Shown here: piece after piece, positions 8,162 through 16,158 of the stretch | Numbering within the stretch: the stretch's first letter is position 1 | Layout: the number at the start of each line of letters is the position of its first letter | Origin: an uncultured Enterorhabdus sp. | Lineage (GTDB): Bacteria; Actinomycetota; Coriobacteriia; Coriobacteriales; Eggerthellaceae | Assembly (NCBI GenBank): GCA_947649205.1 | Contig: CANSQM010000022.1 | Span: 1 to 42,955 of the forward strand | Direction: 5' to 3' | Length of the DNA: 42,955 bases | Made by a program: the position numbers and the translations under genes | Notes under the pieces: model-generated | What the model was told of the DNA's origin: nothing | What the model saw: the letters and a program-made list of their open reading frames with translations, nothing else | Database searches by the model: none

Positions 8162-8309
8162 GAGCGCTTTGTCAGATTTCCGCGAACGCTCGTGCACGGG
8201 CGCAGGCACCGCGCCCCCCTGCCGCCCTGGTAAACCTCGCGGCAACGCGGACGGAACCGATGGAGCCACCCGGCGAGGAGGCGCGCCGGAACCGCCCCGC
8301 GCCGGCGGC

Positions 8310-8924
8310 CTAGCGGGCCGATGCCAGGGAGTCACGCAGGGCCCGCAGCGCGTTGCCGCGGTGGGAAACGGCGTTCTTGCGAGCCTGGGGCACCTCGGCC
8401 AGAGTGAGGCCGCCCCCGAAGGCATCGGGGATGAACAGCGGGTCGTAGCCGAAGCCCTCGCTCCCCCGCTCTTCGCGGCCGATGGTCCCCTCGATGGTGC
8501 CCCGGGCCACGGTCTCGACGCCGTCCTCGTCCATGAACACGAGGGTGCACACGAAGCGAGCCGCCCGCTCTCCGTCGGGAACAGCGGCCAACTCGGCCAA
8601 AAGCTTGGCATTGTTGGCCGCATCATCGCCGTCGGCACCGGCATAGCGGGACGAATACACCCCCGGGGCGCCGTCCAAGGCATCCACGGCCAGACCCGAG
8701 TCGTCGGCGAGCACGGCCACCGTCAGGCCGGCGGCGCGGGCGGCCTCGGCCGCAGCCCGGGCCTTGATGCGGGCGTTCCCCTCGAAGCTGTCGGCATCCT
8801 CCACCGGATCGGAGACCAGGCCGGCCTCGGCCAGGGTCTCGAACTCCCAGCCCTCGAAATTCAGGGCCGAGCGGATCTCGGATACCTTGTGGGCGTTGTT
8901 AGTGGCGATGACGACGGTCTTCAT
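8310..8924 (-). CDS. rdgB: XTP/dITP diphosphatase (RdgB/HAM1)
   Basis: This house-cleaning enzyme hydrolyses dITP, dXTP and their ribo forms to monophosphates, preventing base-analogue incorporation. The 204-aa protein has the family motifs in order: VIATNNAHKVSEI at the N-terminus, ADDSGLAVDALDGAPGVYSSRYAG (70-93), GFGYDPLFIPDAFG (about 152-165), and KNAVSHRGNALRAL near the end. ATG at 8922-8924 is preceded by GAGGAAG. It lies downstream of murI, a common pairing. A -10-like TATACT at 8965-8970 could give it a separate promoter. Confidence 0.95.
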   Translation of the reverse strand: MKTVVIATNNAHKVSEIRSALNFEGWEFETLAEAGLVSDPVEDADSFEGNARIKARAAAEAARAAGLTVAVLADDSGLAVDALDGAPGVYSSRYAGADGDDAANNAKLLAELAAVPDGERAARFVCTLVFMDEDGVETVARGTIEGTIGREERGSEGFGYDPLFIPDAFGGGLTLAEVPQARKNAVSHRGNALRALRDSLASAR

Positions 8925-8964
8925 GGGGCTTCCTCTCTCGGGCTCTTCTCAATGCGTTCGGCAA

Positions 8965-8970
8965 AGTATA
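8965..8970 (-). promoter_or_regulatory. Possible -10 element for rdgB
   Basis: TATACT on the minus strand, about 40 bp before the rdgB ATG, in the 116-bp gap after murI. No convincing -35 hexamer lies 16-18 bp upstream (TCGGTT), so this is a weak call. Confidence 0.3.
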
Positions 8971-9040
8971 CCGCACGGAGTCATCGGAACCGACAAGCGA
9001 GCACGGCGGAGGAGGGATCCCGAAAAACCCCGATCCGATG

Positions 9041-9949
9041 CTACGAAACGACCAGCTCGGGCAGATCGACGTGCTCCACCACGTCCATGGGGCGCGAGAG
9101 CACCCGGCCGCCGAAGCGGCGGAACTCGGCGGTGTCGGCGCCGGTGGTGAAGAAGGCGGCCGTGGGCGCGTTGCCCGGCTCGGCGAAGCTGCGGCGGCGG
9201 CGCAGGATGTGGTCCACGTCCCGGGCCGTCTCCTCGGCCGAGGAGACCAGGGTGACCGGTCGGCCCACGACCCCGCCGATGAGGGCCTTCAGCAGCGGGT
9301 AATGGGTGCACCCGAGCACGAGGGTGTCGATCCCGCAGCGGCGCAAAGGCTCTAGGTACTCCCGGGCGATCTCCTCGAACTCGGGACGGATGTAGACCTT
9401 CGCGGCGCCGGACAGATAGTCCTCGATGGGGCCGTCGGCCAGCTTCAGACCCATCTCGGCTATTTCCACGAAGCGCGGCGTGGCCGTGGAGAACACCGTG
9501 ATGCCGGCGTCGATGTGGCGGATGGCCTCGGAGTAAGCGTTGGAGTCCACGGTGCCCTTGGTGGCGATGACCCCCACCCGACGGTTCATGGTGGTGTGGG
9601 CCGCCGCCCGCGCCCCCGGCTCCACCACGCCCACCACGGGCACGTCGAAGACCCGCTGGGCATGGGAGAGCCCGGCGGCGGTAGCGGTGTTGCAGGCGAT
9701 GACGATCATCTTCACGTCCTGACCTAGAAGCCAGGTGCAGATCTGCTGGACGAAGCGGTCCACTTCCGCCTGGTCCCGCGGCCCGTAGGGGCACCGAGCC
9801 GAGTCGCCGAAGTAGACGATGCTCTCCTCGGGCAAGCGCCGCTGGAGCTCCCGAGCCACGGTCAGGCCGCCGTAGCCGGAATCGAACACGCCGATGGGGC
9901 GGTTGTCGTAGCCGTCGCCCACGAGGGGGCGGTCCTGGATGGAAAGCAC
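9041..9949 (-). CDS. murI: Glutamate racemase MurI
   Basis: MurI makes D-glutamate for peptidoglycan. The protein (302 aa with the chosen start) has both catalytic cysteines in their motifs: VIACNTATAA in the N-terminal half and LGCTHYPLL in the C-terminal half. Also present are IGVFDSGYGGLTV, YFGDSARCPYG and VGVVEPGARAA. The GTG at 9947-9949 is preferred, with AGGG upstream and placed 7 bp beyond the L,D-transpeptidase stop; the frame stays open upstream but only as an overlap of that gene. The C-terminus (about 35 aa, ending FRRFGGRVLSRPMDVVEHVDLPELV) is longer than in many homologues. Peptidoglycan context with the upstream transpeptidase is coherent. Confidence 0.94.
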   Translation of the reverse strand: MLSIQDRPLVGDGYDNRPIGVFDSGYGGLTVARELQRRLPEESIVYFGDSARCPYGPRDQAEVDRFVQQICTWLLGQDVKMIVIACNTATAAGLSHAQRVFDVPVVGVVEPGARAAAHTTMNRRVGVIATKGTVDSNAYSEAIRHIDAGITVFSTATPRFVEIAEMGLKLADGPIEDYLSGAAKVYIRPEFEEIAREYLEPLRRCGIDTLVLGCTHYPLLKALIGGVVGRPVTLVSSAEETARDVDHILRRRRSFAEPGNAPTAAFFTTGADTAEFRRFGGRVLSRPMDVVEHVDLPELVVS

Positions 9950-9956
9950 GGGTACC

Positions 9957-11849
9957 CTAGCTGTGGACAACGACGACGTCGCCGACGGAGAGGAGTCCGT
10001 GGAGCTCCTCGGCCTTCTCGGGGGGCAGGTTGATGCAGCCGTGGCTGCCGTGCTCCAGGTACCAATCGCCGCCGAACTGGGCCTGCCAGCCGGCATCGTG
10101 GAAGCCGATGGAGTTGTCCTTAAAGGGCATCCAGTAGGCCACCTCGGTCTCGTAGTCCTTCGTGCCGTCCGGCTTGTAGCCGCGCAGCACCGACTTCCCG
10201 TCGTTGGTCTTGATATAGTAAGTGCCCTCGGGAGTGGCCCGACCGTCGGCCGGCTTGCCCGAGACGATGTCGCTCTCCCACAGGATGGAGCCGTCGCTGT
10301 CGTAGAAGCGGGCGTACTGCTCGGTCAGGTCCACGTCGATGTAGCGGGCGCCGAAATCGCGACCGTACTGGTCCGGGGCCTGGGCCGCCCGCTGCTTCAT
10401 GGTGATCTCGATGGGACCGCCCACAGCGTTCACGAGCGCCTCGCGCACCGCCTCGGCCGTGGCCTCGCTGTCGGTGATCCAGCCGTAGTCGCCGCCCTTC
10501 ACCACGATCTGCTTGCCGTCGGGACGGGCATAGGCGCGCTCGGCGCCCGTGGTGTCCATGGCGTTCACCTGCTCCTTCACCATGGCCACCAAAGGCTCAG
10601 GATCGTAGGTGACGGACAGGTCGTCGCCGATGGTGATGTGGGCCGCGATGGCATCGGCATCGATGGCCAGCCGCTCGGTGCCCTCCATGGTCACGCTCAC
10701 AGGGGCCGAGACGTACTTGTTTGCCTCGTCGCGGGCAGCGGCCAGGGCCGGATCGCTCGAGAGCACCTCGGGCCGGGCAAGCACCGCGTCGCTCAAAGTC
10801 ACCTTCGGGGCGAAGTTCACCGTGCCGCGGGCCACCTCGTCCATGACCTTGTCGGCGAGCAGGGTGTTGCCCTCCTCCTCGGGCACCACGACGAAGGCGT
10901 GCTCGGCGGCATCGTAGGCCACCATGGCGTTCTTGGGGGCCGTGCCGCGGGCGTTGGCCTCCTCCACGGCGGCGTGGATGGTGTCGGCGAGCTTGGTCTC
11001 CTCGAAGGTGGATACCAAATCATCGGTGTCGTCGTGGTTCTGGAACACCTCGTAGGGCCAGGCCCAGGGGTTCATCTCGGACAGGAGGCCGTCGGCGATG
11101 GACTGGCTGTCCAGGGACATGCCCATGTCGGCAGCGGACAGGGTGAGACTCAGGCCATGGCCCTCCACCTTGAAGGTGTAGTCGCCGAGCACCCCGTCGA
11201 GCATCTGGTGCACTTCCTCAGGAGTCTTGCCCGAGATGTCCATGTCGATGATAGAGCTGTTGGGGAAGAAGCGCCCCATGAAGATGAAGGCGCCCGCGAG
11301 GTACACGATGGCGAGCACGCCGAGGATGATGCCCACGGTGATGCCGAAGATCTTGAGGCCGCGGTGACGCTTCTCCTCCGGCGGCACGGGGCTCGCCTGG
11401 TAGCTGGGCACGTACCCCCCGGCGAAGGGGGAAGCCGGCTCGGGCCCCTGCGGGGGCACCGGCGGCATCGATCCGGTGGAGGCAGGGCGCACTGGCGCCA
11501 TGGCCCCCGTGGAGCCAGTGCGCACGGGCACCGTGGATCCGGCGGAATCGGGGCGCATCACGGGCACGGATCCGGTGGAGGCCGGAGAGGCGGCCGGCAC
11601 GGGACCGTGGGCGCCAGTGGAGCCGGGAGCGGCGGAGGTCACCGGAGCGTGGGCTCCAGTAGATGCGGGGCCCTGGTCGCGCAGCGGGGCGATGCCCCCC
11701 GTTGCCGAGGGCGCTCCCCCGCCCGGGGCCGCAGCGCCCGGAGAACCGGCAGCCCGGGGCGCCCCCGAGGGGATGCGGAACTCGCGGCCGCGCTTGGGCT
11801 TGGCCGCACCGTCCTTCTTACCGTGATGTCCCTGTTTATTCTGAGCCAT
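9957..11849 (-). CDS. Membrane-anchored L,D-transpeptidase (YkuD) with PG_binding_4-type domains
   Basis: The 630-aa protein probably forms 3-3 peptidoglycan cross-links or attaches wall proteins. Order: a basic cytoplasmic head (KKDGAAKPKRGR), a Pro/Ala-rich linker with degenerate STG..PV repeats (about 61-132), one membrane segment at 165-191, an extracellular region with two PG_binding_4-like modules (about 200-440), and a YkuD catalytic domain ending in HGSHGCINLP (600-609), whose His and Cys605 are the active-site signature. ATG at 11847-11849 is preceded by GGAAG. The same frame extends 48 codons upstream without conserved features. murI follows after 7 bp, giving a wall-synthesis unit. 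Confidence 0.92.
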   Translation of the reverse strand: MAQNKQGHHGKKDGAAKPKRGREFRIPSGAPRAAGSPGAAAPGGGAPSATGGIAPLRDQGPASTGAHAPVTSAAPGSTGAHGPVPAASPASTGSVPVMRPDSAGSTVPVRTGSTGAMAPVRPASTGSMPPVPPQGPEPASPFAGGYVPSYQASPVPPEEKRHRGLKIFGITVGIILGVLAIVYLAGAFIFMGRFFPNSSIIDMDISGKTPEEVHQMLDGVLGDYTFKVEGHGLSLTLSAADMGMSLDSQSIADGLLSEMNPWAWPYEVFQNHDDTDDLVSTFEETKLADTIHAAVEEANARGTAPKNAMVAYDAAEHAFVVVPEEEGNTLLADKVMDEVARGTVNFAPKVTLSDAVLARPEVLSSDPALAAARDEANKYVSAPVSVTMEGTERLAIDADAIAAHITIGDDLSVTYDPEPLVAMVKEQVNAMDTTGAERAYARPDGKQIVVKGGDYGWITDSEATAEAVREALVNAVGGPIEITMKQRAAQAPDQYGRDFGARYIDVDLTEQYARFYDSDGSILWESDIVSGKPADGRATPEGTYYIKTNDGKSVLRGYKPDGTKDYETEVAYWMPFKDNSIGFHDAGWQAQFGGDWYLEHGSHGCINLPPEKAEELHGLLSVGDVVVVHS

Positions 11850-11924
11850 ATCGCGCTTCCATGGATGTCGTTCGTCAACGGAGGGCCGCCTGCCCGGCGC
11901 TCCGATCTCAGCGAGTTTCGCCCT

Positions 11925-11930
11925 ATTATA
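11925..11930 (-). promoter_or_regulatory. -10 element for the L,D-transpeptidase gene
   Basis: A perfect TATAAT on the minus strand, preceded by GTCG and about 75 bp upstream of the ATG. The -35 region is GC-rich without a good hexamer. It is the only consensus -10 in the leader. Confidence 0.45.
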
Positions 11931-12231
11931 CGACACTCCCCGCCCGTTCGGCTCCGCACCCGCGGCCATGGTGCCACTTTCACACAGGAGCACCCCTCAA
12001 AGCCCGCACAGGGGTCATTCTCCGCGACCCGTCCACAAGACTTACGCGAGATTCAGACGTTTCCCCTGAATATGACTGTTTTTATTAAGATTTTGGAAGA
12101 GGGCCGTCGCCCTTCCCGCTTTCGGTCGGTCTATTGGTTAATTATTGGCTAACGCCCGTGAGGAAACGCGAGAAACCCCTGGTCGCCTCTGGCCAACAGG
12201 GGGCCGCCCTCCGGCGGCACCACTGCAACCC
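11931..12231. other. Intergenic region between the transpeptidase promoter and the tmRNA terminator
   Basis: No convincing gene is present. The stretch 12060-12150 is unusually AT-rich for this genome. It holds a direct repeat ATTGGTTAA/ATTGGCTAA (12133-12141 and 12144-12152, 11-bp period) and a hairpin GGAAGaGGGC-cgtc-GCCCTTCC near 12095-12116 that lacks a T-run on either side. These could belong to an upstream regulatory region of the transpeptidase gene. Confidence 0.4.
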
Positions 12232-12233
12232 AT

Positions 12234-12279
12234 CAAAGAAAAAGCCCCTCTGACCAGGCAGGTTACCAGTCAGAGGGGC
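12234..12279 (-). terminator. Intrinsic terminator of tmRNA
   Basis: On the minus strand GCCCCTCTGAC pairs perfectly with GTCAGAGGGGC (12269-12279 with 12244-12254), followed by TTTTTCTTTG. It begins 10 bp beyond the tmRNA CCA end. Confidence 0.9.
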
Positions 12280-12288
12280 GGTGTCGAT

Positions 12289-12667
12289 TGGTGGAGGCGC
12301 GGAGAATCGAACTCCGGTCCATACTAAATCGTCCACGAGGCTCTACAAGCTTAGTTGGCGATCGGGGTTCGGAGCGGATCGGTTCGCCAACCAACGTGGC
12401 CGCTCCTAGTCGGTTCTCTCTTTTCCCGGGCCATACCGGCTACGTGCCCGGGAGCATTCCCCTCAAGTTGACGCCTTGCCCGGTTCGGGGAAACACCGGG
12501 GTCGGCGATCACCAGGTTGCTGTTAGGCAGCCATGGCGGCCGGCATGTAGTAGCCGGTCTTAGCAGTGTTTTTGCCAATTAACTTGACGGTACCCCTGTT
12601 TTACGTGGCGAGGAGACCACGACCTGCTCCTCGTTTCGGACTTACCATGTCGAAACCAGTCGCCCCC
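12289..12667 (-). ncRNA. ssrA: Transfer-messenger RNA (tmRNA)
   Basis: tmRNA rescues stalled ribosomes together with SmpB. The 379-nt gene begins GGGGGCGACTGGTTTCGACA (12648-12667) and ends with a T-arm GGAGTTCGATTCTCC and CGCCTCC-A-CCA; the seven-base acceptor stem pairs with one G-U. The reading frame resumes at GGC (12574-12576) and stops at TAA (12523-12525), encoding the tag GKNTAKTGYYMPAAMAA. The tag ends MAA rather than the common LAA. The CCA is encoded. The gene is in one piece, not permuted. smpB lies about 1.9 kb upstream on the same strand. Confidence 0.95.
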
Positions 12668-12684
12668 AATAAGGGTATCGGTTT

Positions 12685-12712
12685 ATTGTAGCCGCCCCGG
12701 CCCCGCTGTCAA
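12685..12712 (-). promoter_or_regulatory. Strong promoter of ssrA
   Basis: TTGACA (12707-12712) and TACAAT (12685-12690) on the minus strand are separated by 16 bp of pure GC-rich sequence. Transcription would start some 10-12 nt before the mature tmRNA 5' end. This is the best sigma70 match in the window. Confidence 0.85.
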
Positions 12713-12730
12713 GGGCGCGGTTCCACAGCC

Positions 12731-13687
12731 CTAGGCCGCGGCCACGCGCAGCAGCTCGGCGCCGTCCAGGTCGTAGTCGTCCATGCACGCGCTCTGGCGC
12801 GCCGGCTCCTCGTAGGTGCACCAGTAGTAGGTGCGCGTCGCCGAGGAGAAGCCGTCGGAGAACAGGGTGTACTCGTAGCGGCCGTCGGTCATCTTCGCCC
12901 CGCCCTTGCACATGGAGGCCCCCTCCAGCGTGCGGAACAGGCGCGTCACGTTGGCGGCCTCCCCTTCCTCGGCCGGGTAGTTCGCATTCAGGAAGGCGGC
13001 CCGCACAAAGCGGCTGGCCGGGTCGTAGCCGCCGGGGAAGCCCGCCATGCCGGCACCGGTGCCGAAGGCCTTCAAAGTGTCGCGGGTCCAGGTGACCGGC
13101 TCGGGATGCTCGCAGCTCACGTGCATATAGTTGCGCACGTTCTCGGCGTGCCAGGGGAAGGGCGGCTGGTTGGTCAGCACGTCCAGGCCGTTGTCGTAGA
13201 CGTGCATGCCGTCGGCCTCGCACTCGATGATGAGGGACTCGGCCCCGTCGCCCACGATCCAGTGCAAAGGCGAGACGGCCCACAGATCGTTCACGGCTTT
13301 GTTCACGATGGTCACGCCGTCCAGGGCCGCGCGCACCTCGGCCACGGTGGCGAACTGGGAGGCGATCCACAGGGGCACCTCGTAGGCGGCCAGGTTCACG
13401 GTGCCCTCCACGGGCTCGGGGGCGAACACCGCGTAGCCGGGGAAGTTCAGTCCCGCCACGGCCAGGCCCGCCTCGTTGGCGCAGTCGAAGTACAGAGGCG
13501 CCCCCGCCTCGATGATGGCCATGCCGATGCAGGCATGCTTCGGCTCGATGGTGCCCAGAAACGGCGAGGGGATGCGGGCACCCCGCGGGGTGATGACCAC
13601 GCCCTCCCCGTAGTGCTCGCACCAATCCAGGTTGCGGCCGAAGTACAGATTGCCCTTGCTGTCAGCGAAGCGAACGCCCGTGCACAT
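12731..13687 (-). CDS. bsh: Bile salt hydrolase / choloylglycine hydrolase
   Basis: This N-terminal nucleophile (Ntn) hydrolase removes glycine or taurine from conjugated bile salts (EC 3.5.1.24). The 318-aa size fits the family. Catalytic residues are in place: Cys2 (MCTG), Arg18 and Asp21 (FGRNLDW), Asn81 (GLNFPGY), Asn173 (LTNQPPFPWH) and Arg226 (ASRFVRAAF). The loop 209-211 is GTG in FGTGAGMAGFPGG, aligned to the position where lactobacillar enzymes carry G-x-G or S-R-x. There is no signal peptide, so it is cytoplasmic. AGGAG lies six bases before the ATG. Penicillin V acylase is the main alternative, but Asn81 and the loop favour bile salts. It lies between smpB and ssrA. Confidence 0.9.
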   Translation of the reverse strand: MCTGVRFADSKGNLYFGRNLDWCEHYGEGVVITPRGARIPSPFLGTIEPKHACIGMAIIEAGAPLYFDCANEAGLAVAGLNFPGYAVFAPEPVEGTVNLAAYEVPLWIASQFATVAEVRAALDGVTIVNKAVNDLWAVSPLHWIVGDGAESLIIECEADGMHVYDNGLDVLTNQPPFPWHAENVRNYMHVSCEHPEPVTWTRDTLKAFGTGAGMAGFPGGYDPASRFVRAAFLNANYPAEEGEAANVTRLFRTLEGASMCKGGAKMTDGRYEYTLFSDGFSSATRTYYWCTYEEPARQSACMDDYDLDGAELLRVAAA

Positions 13688-13701
13688 GATGATCTCCTAA
13701 C

Positions 13702-13736
13702 GACGAAACGGGAGCGACCAGTCCGATCGCTCCCGT
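13702..13736 (-). terminator. Hairpin terminator after the acidic-protein gene
   Basis: A 10-bp perfect stem ACGGGAGCGA/TCGCTCCCGT (13708-13717 with 13727-13736) is followed on the minus strand by TTTCGTCG. It ends only about 20 bp before the bsh ATG, so it could also act as a 5' structure in a bsh transcript started upstream. The T-run is short. Confidence 0.55.
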
Positions 13737-13811
13737 CCATGGTAGGGCCCCACGGCGCCCTGAGCGGGCGGCCGGTCCCTTGGTTGCCGTTTTGACAGCG
13801 CGGCGTCGCCG

Positions 13812-14435
13812 TTACTTTTTCTTCTTGAGGAAGCTCAGGGAGTCGGCGATCTCGTCGAAGGTGCCCTTCAGCTCCGCGGCCACGGCCACGCCGTCCTTGT
13901 AGATGGCGTTCACATCCTTGGTGGCCGCCGCCACGCCCTCGCGGCTGATGCCCAGATCGAACTCGTCGCCGCCGGAGGTGCGCTCCACGCGCACGCCGTC
14001 GCTGTCGTTGTCCTCGTCGACGTAGTAGTACTCCACCTCGTTGCCGTCCTCGTCCAGCAGGATGAAGCCGATCTCGTTGTCGAACTCGTCCACGATGACC
14101 GCGTGCACGTCACCGTCCTCGATCTCCATCTCGATGATCTCGCTCTCCTCTTCGGGCACCTCTTCAATGTGGTAGCCCTCGGAGTGCAGCACGTCGGCGT
14201 CCTCCTCGTCCTGCACGGCCCGCTCCACTTCGTCCTCGTCCCAGCCGTCGTAGTCGGCCTCGTTGTCGGTCATGAAGCTGTCGTAGGCGTGCTCCACATC
14301 GCTTTCCGCCGCATCTTCGCCGAAGATCTCGTCCTCGTCGCTTTCCACGTCCTCAAGCTCGGTTTCCTGGTCGGTCCACTCGGCATCGGTCTCGCCGAGC
14401 TCTTCCATGCTCTCCAGCTCTTCGTCCAGACCCAT
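13812..14435 (-). CDS. Highly acidic protein of unknown function
   Basis: I do not recognise this 207-aa protein. The first ~120 residues are dominated by Glu and Asp with Tyr and Trp scattered among them and are probably disordered. Residues about 105-150 contain alternating hydrophobic/acidic strands (HAVIVDEFDNEIGFILLDEDGNEVEYYYV in outline) that could form a small beta-sheet. The end turns basic (FLKKKK). There is no signal peptide or membrane segment. AAAGGAG stands before the ATG, and strong third-position GC supports coding. It follows smpB and has its own hairpin terminator. A role as a nucleic-acid mimic or a chaperone-like acidic protein is only a thought. Confidence 0.8.
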   Translation of the reverse strand: MGLDEELESMEELGETDAEWTDQETELEDVESDEDEIFGEDAAESDVEHAYDSFMTDNEADYDGWDEDEVERAVQDEEDADVLHSEGYHIEEVPEEESEIIEMEIEDGDVHAVIVDEFDNEIGFILLDEDGNEVEYYYVDEDNDSDGVRVERTSGGDEFDLGISREGVAAATKDVNAIYKDGVAVAAELKGTFDEIADSLSFLKKKK

Positions 14436-14542
14436 GGCAGCACTCCTTTTATCGTGTCCGTCCTTCAGGGCCGCTGCGGCGGCCGCACACCCATGATGTC
14501 ATCCTGCCGCCCGTCTCGCCCAGACGGCGCGGTTTCGTTTCC

Positions 14543-15010
14543 CTAACGTGAACGCTCTTTCATGGCACGGTCGATCTCGCGCTTGGCGTCCCGTTCCTTC
14601 ATGCTCGCCCGCTTGTCGTAGAGCTTCTTGCCCCGGGCCAGAGCCAGCTCCACCTTCACCCGGCCGTCGGTGTTGAAGTACATCTTCAACGGCACGATGG
14701 CCAGACCCTTCTCGACCACCTTCCCGTCCAGGTAGCGGATCTGCTTCTTGTGCAGCAGAAGCCGGCGCTTGCGGTCGGGATCGGGGTTGAAGATGGACCC
14801 GTTGGCGTAGGGCGGGATGTGCACGTTGTTCAGCCACACCTCGCCGTTGCGGATGAGGGCGAAGCAGTCGGTGAGCTGGCAGTTGTTCTCGCGCAGGGAG
14901 CGCACCTCGGTGCCCGTCAGCTCGATGCCCGCCTCGTAGGTCTCCAAAATCTCGTAGTCGTGAAGGGCCCGGCGGTTCTTCGCGATGGTCTTCTCGTCGC
15001 GCTTGGGCAC
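14543..15010 (-). CDS. smpB: SsrA-binding protein SmpB
   Basis: SmpB binds the tRNA-like part of tmRNA and delivers it to stalled ribosomes. The 155-aa product has the OB-fold hallmarks: NRRALHDYEILETYEAGIELTGTEVRSLR at the N-terminus, LNNVHIPPYANGSIFNPDP in the middle, and the basic tail KKLYDKRASMKERDAKREIDRAMKERSR that enters the decoding centre. GTG at 15008-15010 (encoding MPKRDEKTIAKN) has GGAG upstream; the open frame beyond it overlaps the peptidase gene and is not conserved. It starts 4 bp after the M42 peptidase stop, so they are probably cotranscribed. Confidence 0.96.
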   Translation of the reverse strand: MPKRDEKTIAKNRRALHDYEILETYEAGIELTGTEVRSLRENNCQLTDCFALIRNGEVWLNNVHIPPYANGSIFNPDPDRKRRLLLHKKQIRYLDGKVVEKGLAIVPLKMYFNTDGRVKVELALARGKKLYDKRASMKERDAKREIDRAMKERSR

Positions 15011-15014
15011 GGTG

Positions 15015-16136
15015 CTACTCCTCCCCCGCTGCCTCGGCATCCGCCTCACCGCCGGCGATGGCGCCGCCCATGCCCGGCACGAAGCTGACCTCGGAGGTAA
15101 GATCGCGGGCGAAGCGGGTGATGAGGCGCACCGTGGCGTCCAGGTCGGCCAGGCACACCACCTCGGTGGGCGTGTGCATGTAGCGCAGCGGCACCGAGAT
15201 GAGGCCCGTGGGAATGCCGGCACGCGTGACCTGGATGGCCCGGGCATCGGTGCCGGTCACACTCGGCTCGGCCTCCAGCTGGTAGGGAATGCCCTCGGCC
15301 TTGGCCGCGGCCACCAAGCGCTCGAAGACCACCGGGTTGATGTTCGGGCCGCGGGCGATGACCGGGCCGCCGCCGCAGACGATCTTGCCGTACTTGGTGG
15401 CGTCGATGCCCGGGTAGTCGGTGGCGTGGGTCACGTCGAAGGCCAGGGCCACGTCGGGGTTCACGGCATGGGCACTCGTCTGCGCGCCGCGGGTGCCGAT
15501 CTCCTCCTGGGTGGTGGCCACGGCGACAAAATCGCCCGCCGCGCGACCGGCCTCGGCCAGCTTCTCCATGACGCGGCAGGCCACCCACACGCCGCACTTG
15601 TCGTCGAAGCACTTGGAGACGGCCATGTCGTCGCCGAAGCGCTCGAAGCCCACGCCGAAGGTGATGGGATCGCCCACGGCCACGAGCTTCCGCACGCGCT
15701 TGGCCTTCATGCCCAGATCGATCACGAGGCCCGAAAGGGGCGTGACGTTCTTGCGCTCGTCGGGCTCGATGAGGTGGATGGGCTTGCGGCCCACGACACC
15801 GCGCAGCACGCCGCTCGCCGTGTGCACGTCCACGCGCATGCCGGGCAGAATGGCCGCGTCCACGCCGCCGAGGGAAGCCACCGACAGGAAGCCCTCCGGA
15901 GAGATGTAGGTGACCATGAGGCCGATCTCGTCCATGTGGGCCGCCAGCATGAGCGAGGGCGCGGCCTCGTCGGTGCCGGAAAGCACTGCGGCCACGCTGC
16001 CCATGGTATCGGTGGACACCTCGTCGGCCACCTCCCCCAGCCGCTCGCGCACCAGCGCCGCCACCGGTTCCTCGAAGCCGGTCGGAGAGGGGGTCTCCAC
16101 CAGCTGCTTCAAGAACTTGATCTGCTTCTTCTTCAT
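15015..16136 (-). CDS. M42-family metallo-aminopeptidase
   Basis: M42 peptidases are cytosolic, self-assembling di-metal aminopeptidases (glutamyl aminopeptidase / deblocking aminopeptidase type) that trim peptides. The 373-aa protein has the full set of ligands: His67 (AAHMDEIG), Asp178 (CFDDKCG), Glu211/212 (TTQEEIGTRGA, catalytic and metal), Asp234 (AFDVTHATD) and the C-terminal His in RYMHTPTEV. The PA-like insert (about 90-165) is present. The C-terminal 20 residues are an Ala/Glu tail. The start MKKKQIKFLKQL is at the first ATG with AAGGAGC upstream. Substrate preference cannot be read from the sequence. Confidence 0.93.
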   Translation of the reverse strand: MKKKQIKFLKQLVETPSPTGFEEPVAALVRERLGEVADEVSTDTMGSVAAVLSGTDEAAPSLMLAAHMDEIGLMVTYISPEGFLSVASLGGVDAAILPGMRVDVHTASGVLRGVVGRKPIHLIEPDERKNVTPLSGLVIDLGMKAKRVRKLVAVGDPITFGVGFERFGDDMAVSKCFDDKCGVWVACRVMEKLAEAGRAAGDFVAVATTQEEIGTRGAQTSAHAVNPDVALAFDVTHATDYPGIDATKYGKIVCGGGPVIARGPNINPVVFERLVAAAKAEGIPYQLEAEPSVTGTDARAIQVTRAGIPTGLISVPLRYMHTPTEVVCLADLDATVRLITRFARDLTSEVSFVPGMGGAIAGGEADAEAAGEE

Positions 16137-16158
16137 AAACGATGCTCCTTTTAACTGC

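Noticed and set aside
11440..11700. DNA-level tandem repeat array
   Set aside because: Units are degenerate at the nucleotide level and keep frame; better described as a protein linker repeat in the transpeptidase.
12095..12116. Terminator between ssrA and the transpeptidase gene
   Set aside because: The hairpin has no T-run on either strand, and the real ssrA terminator is at 12234-12279.
13738..13810. Promoter for bsh
   Set aside because: Only weak hexamers (TACCAT without a matching -35); not strong enough to list.
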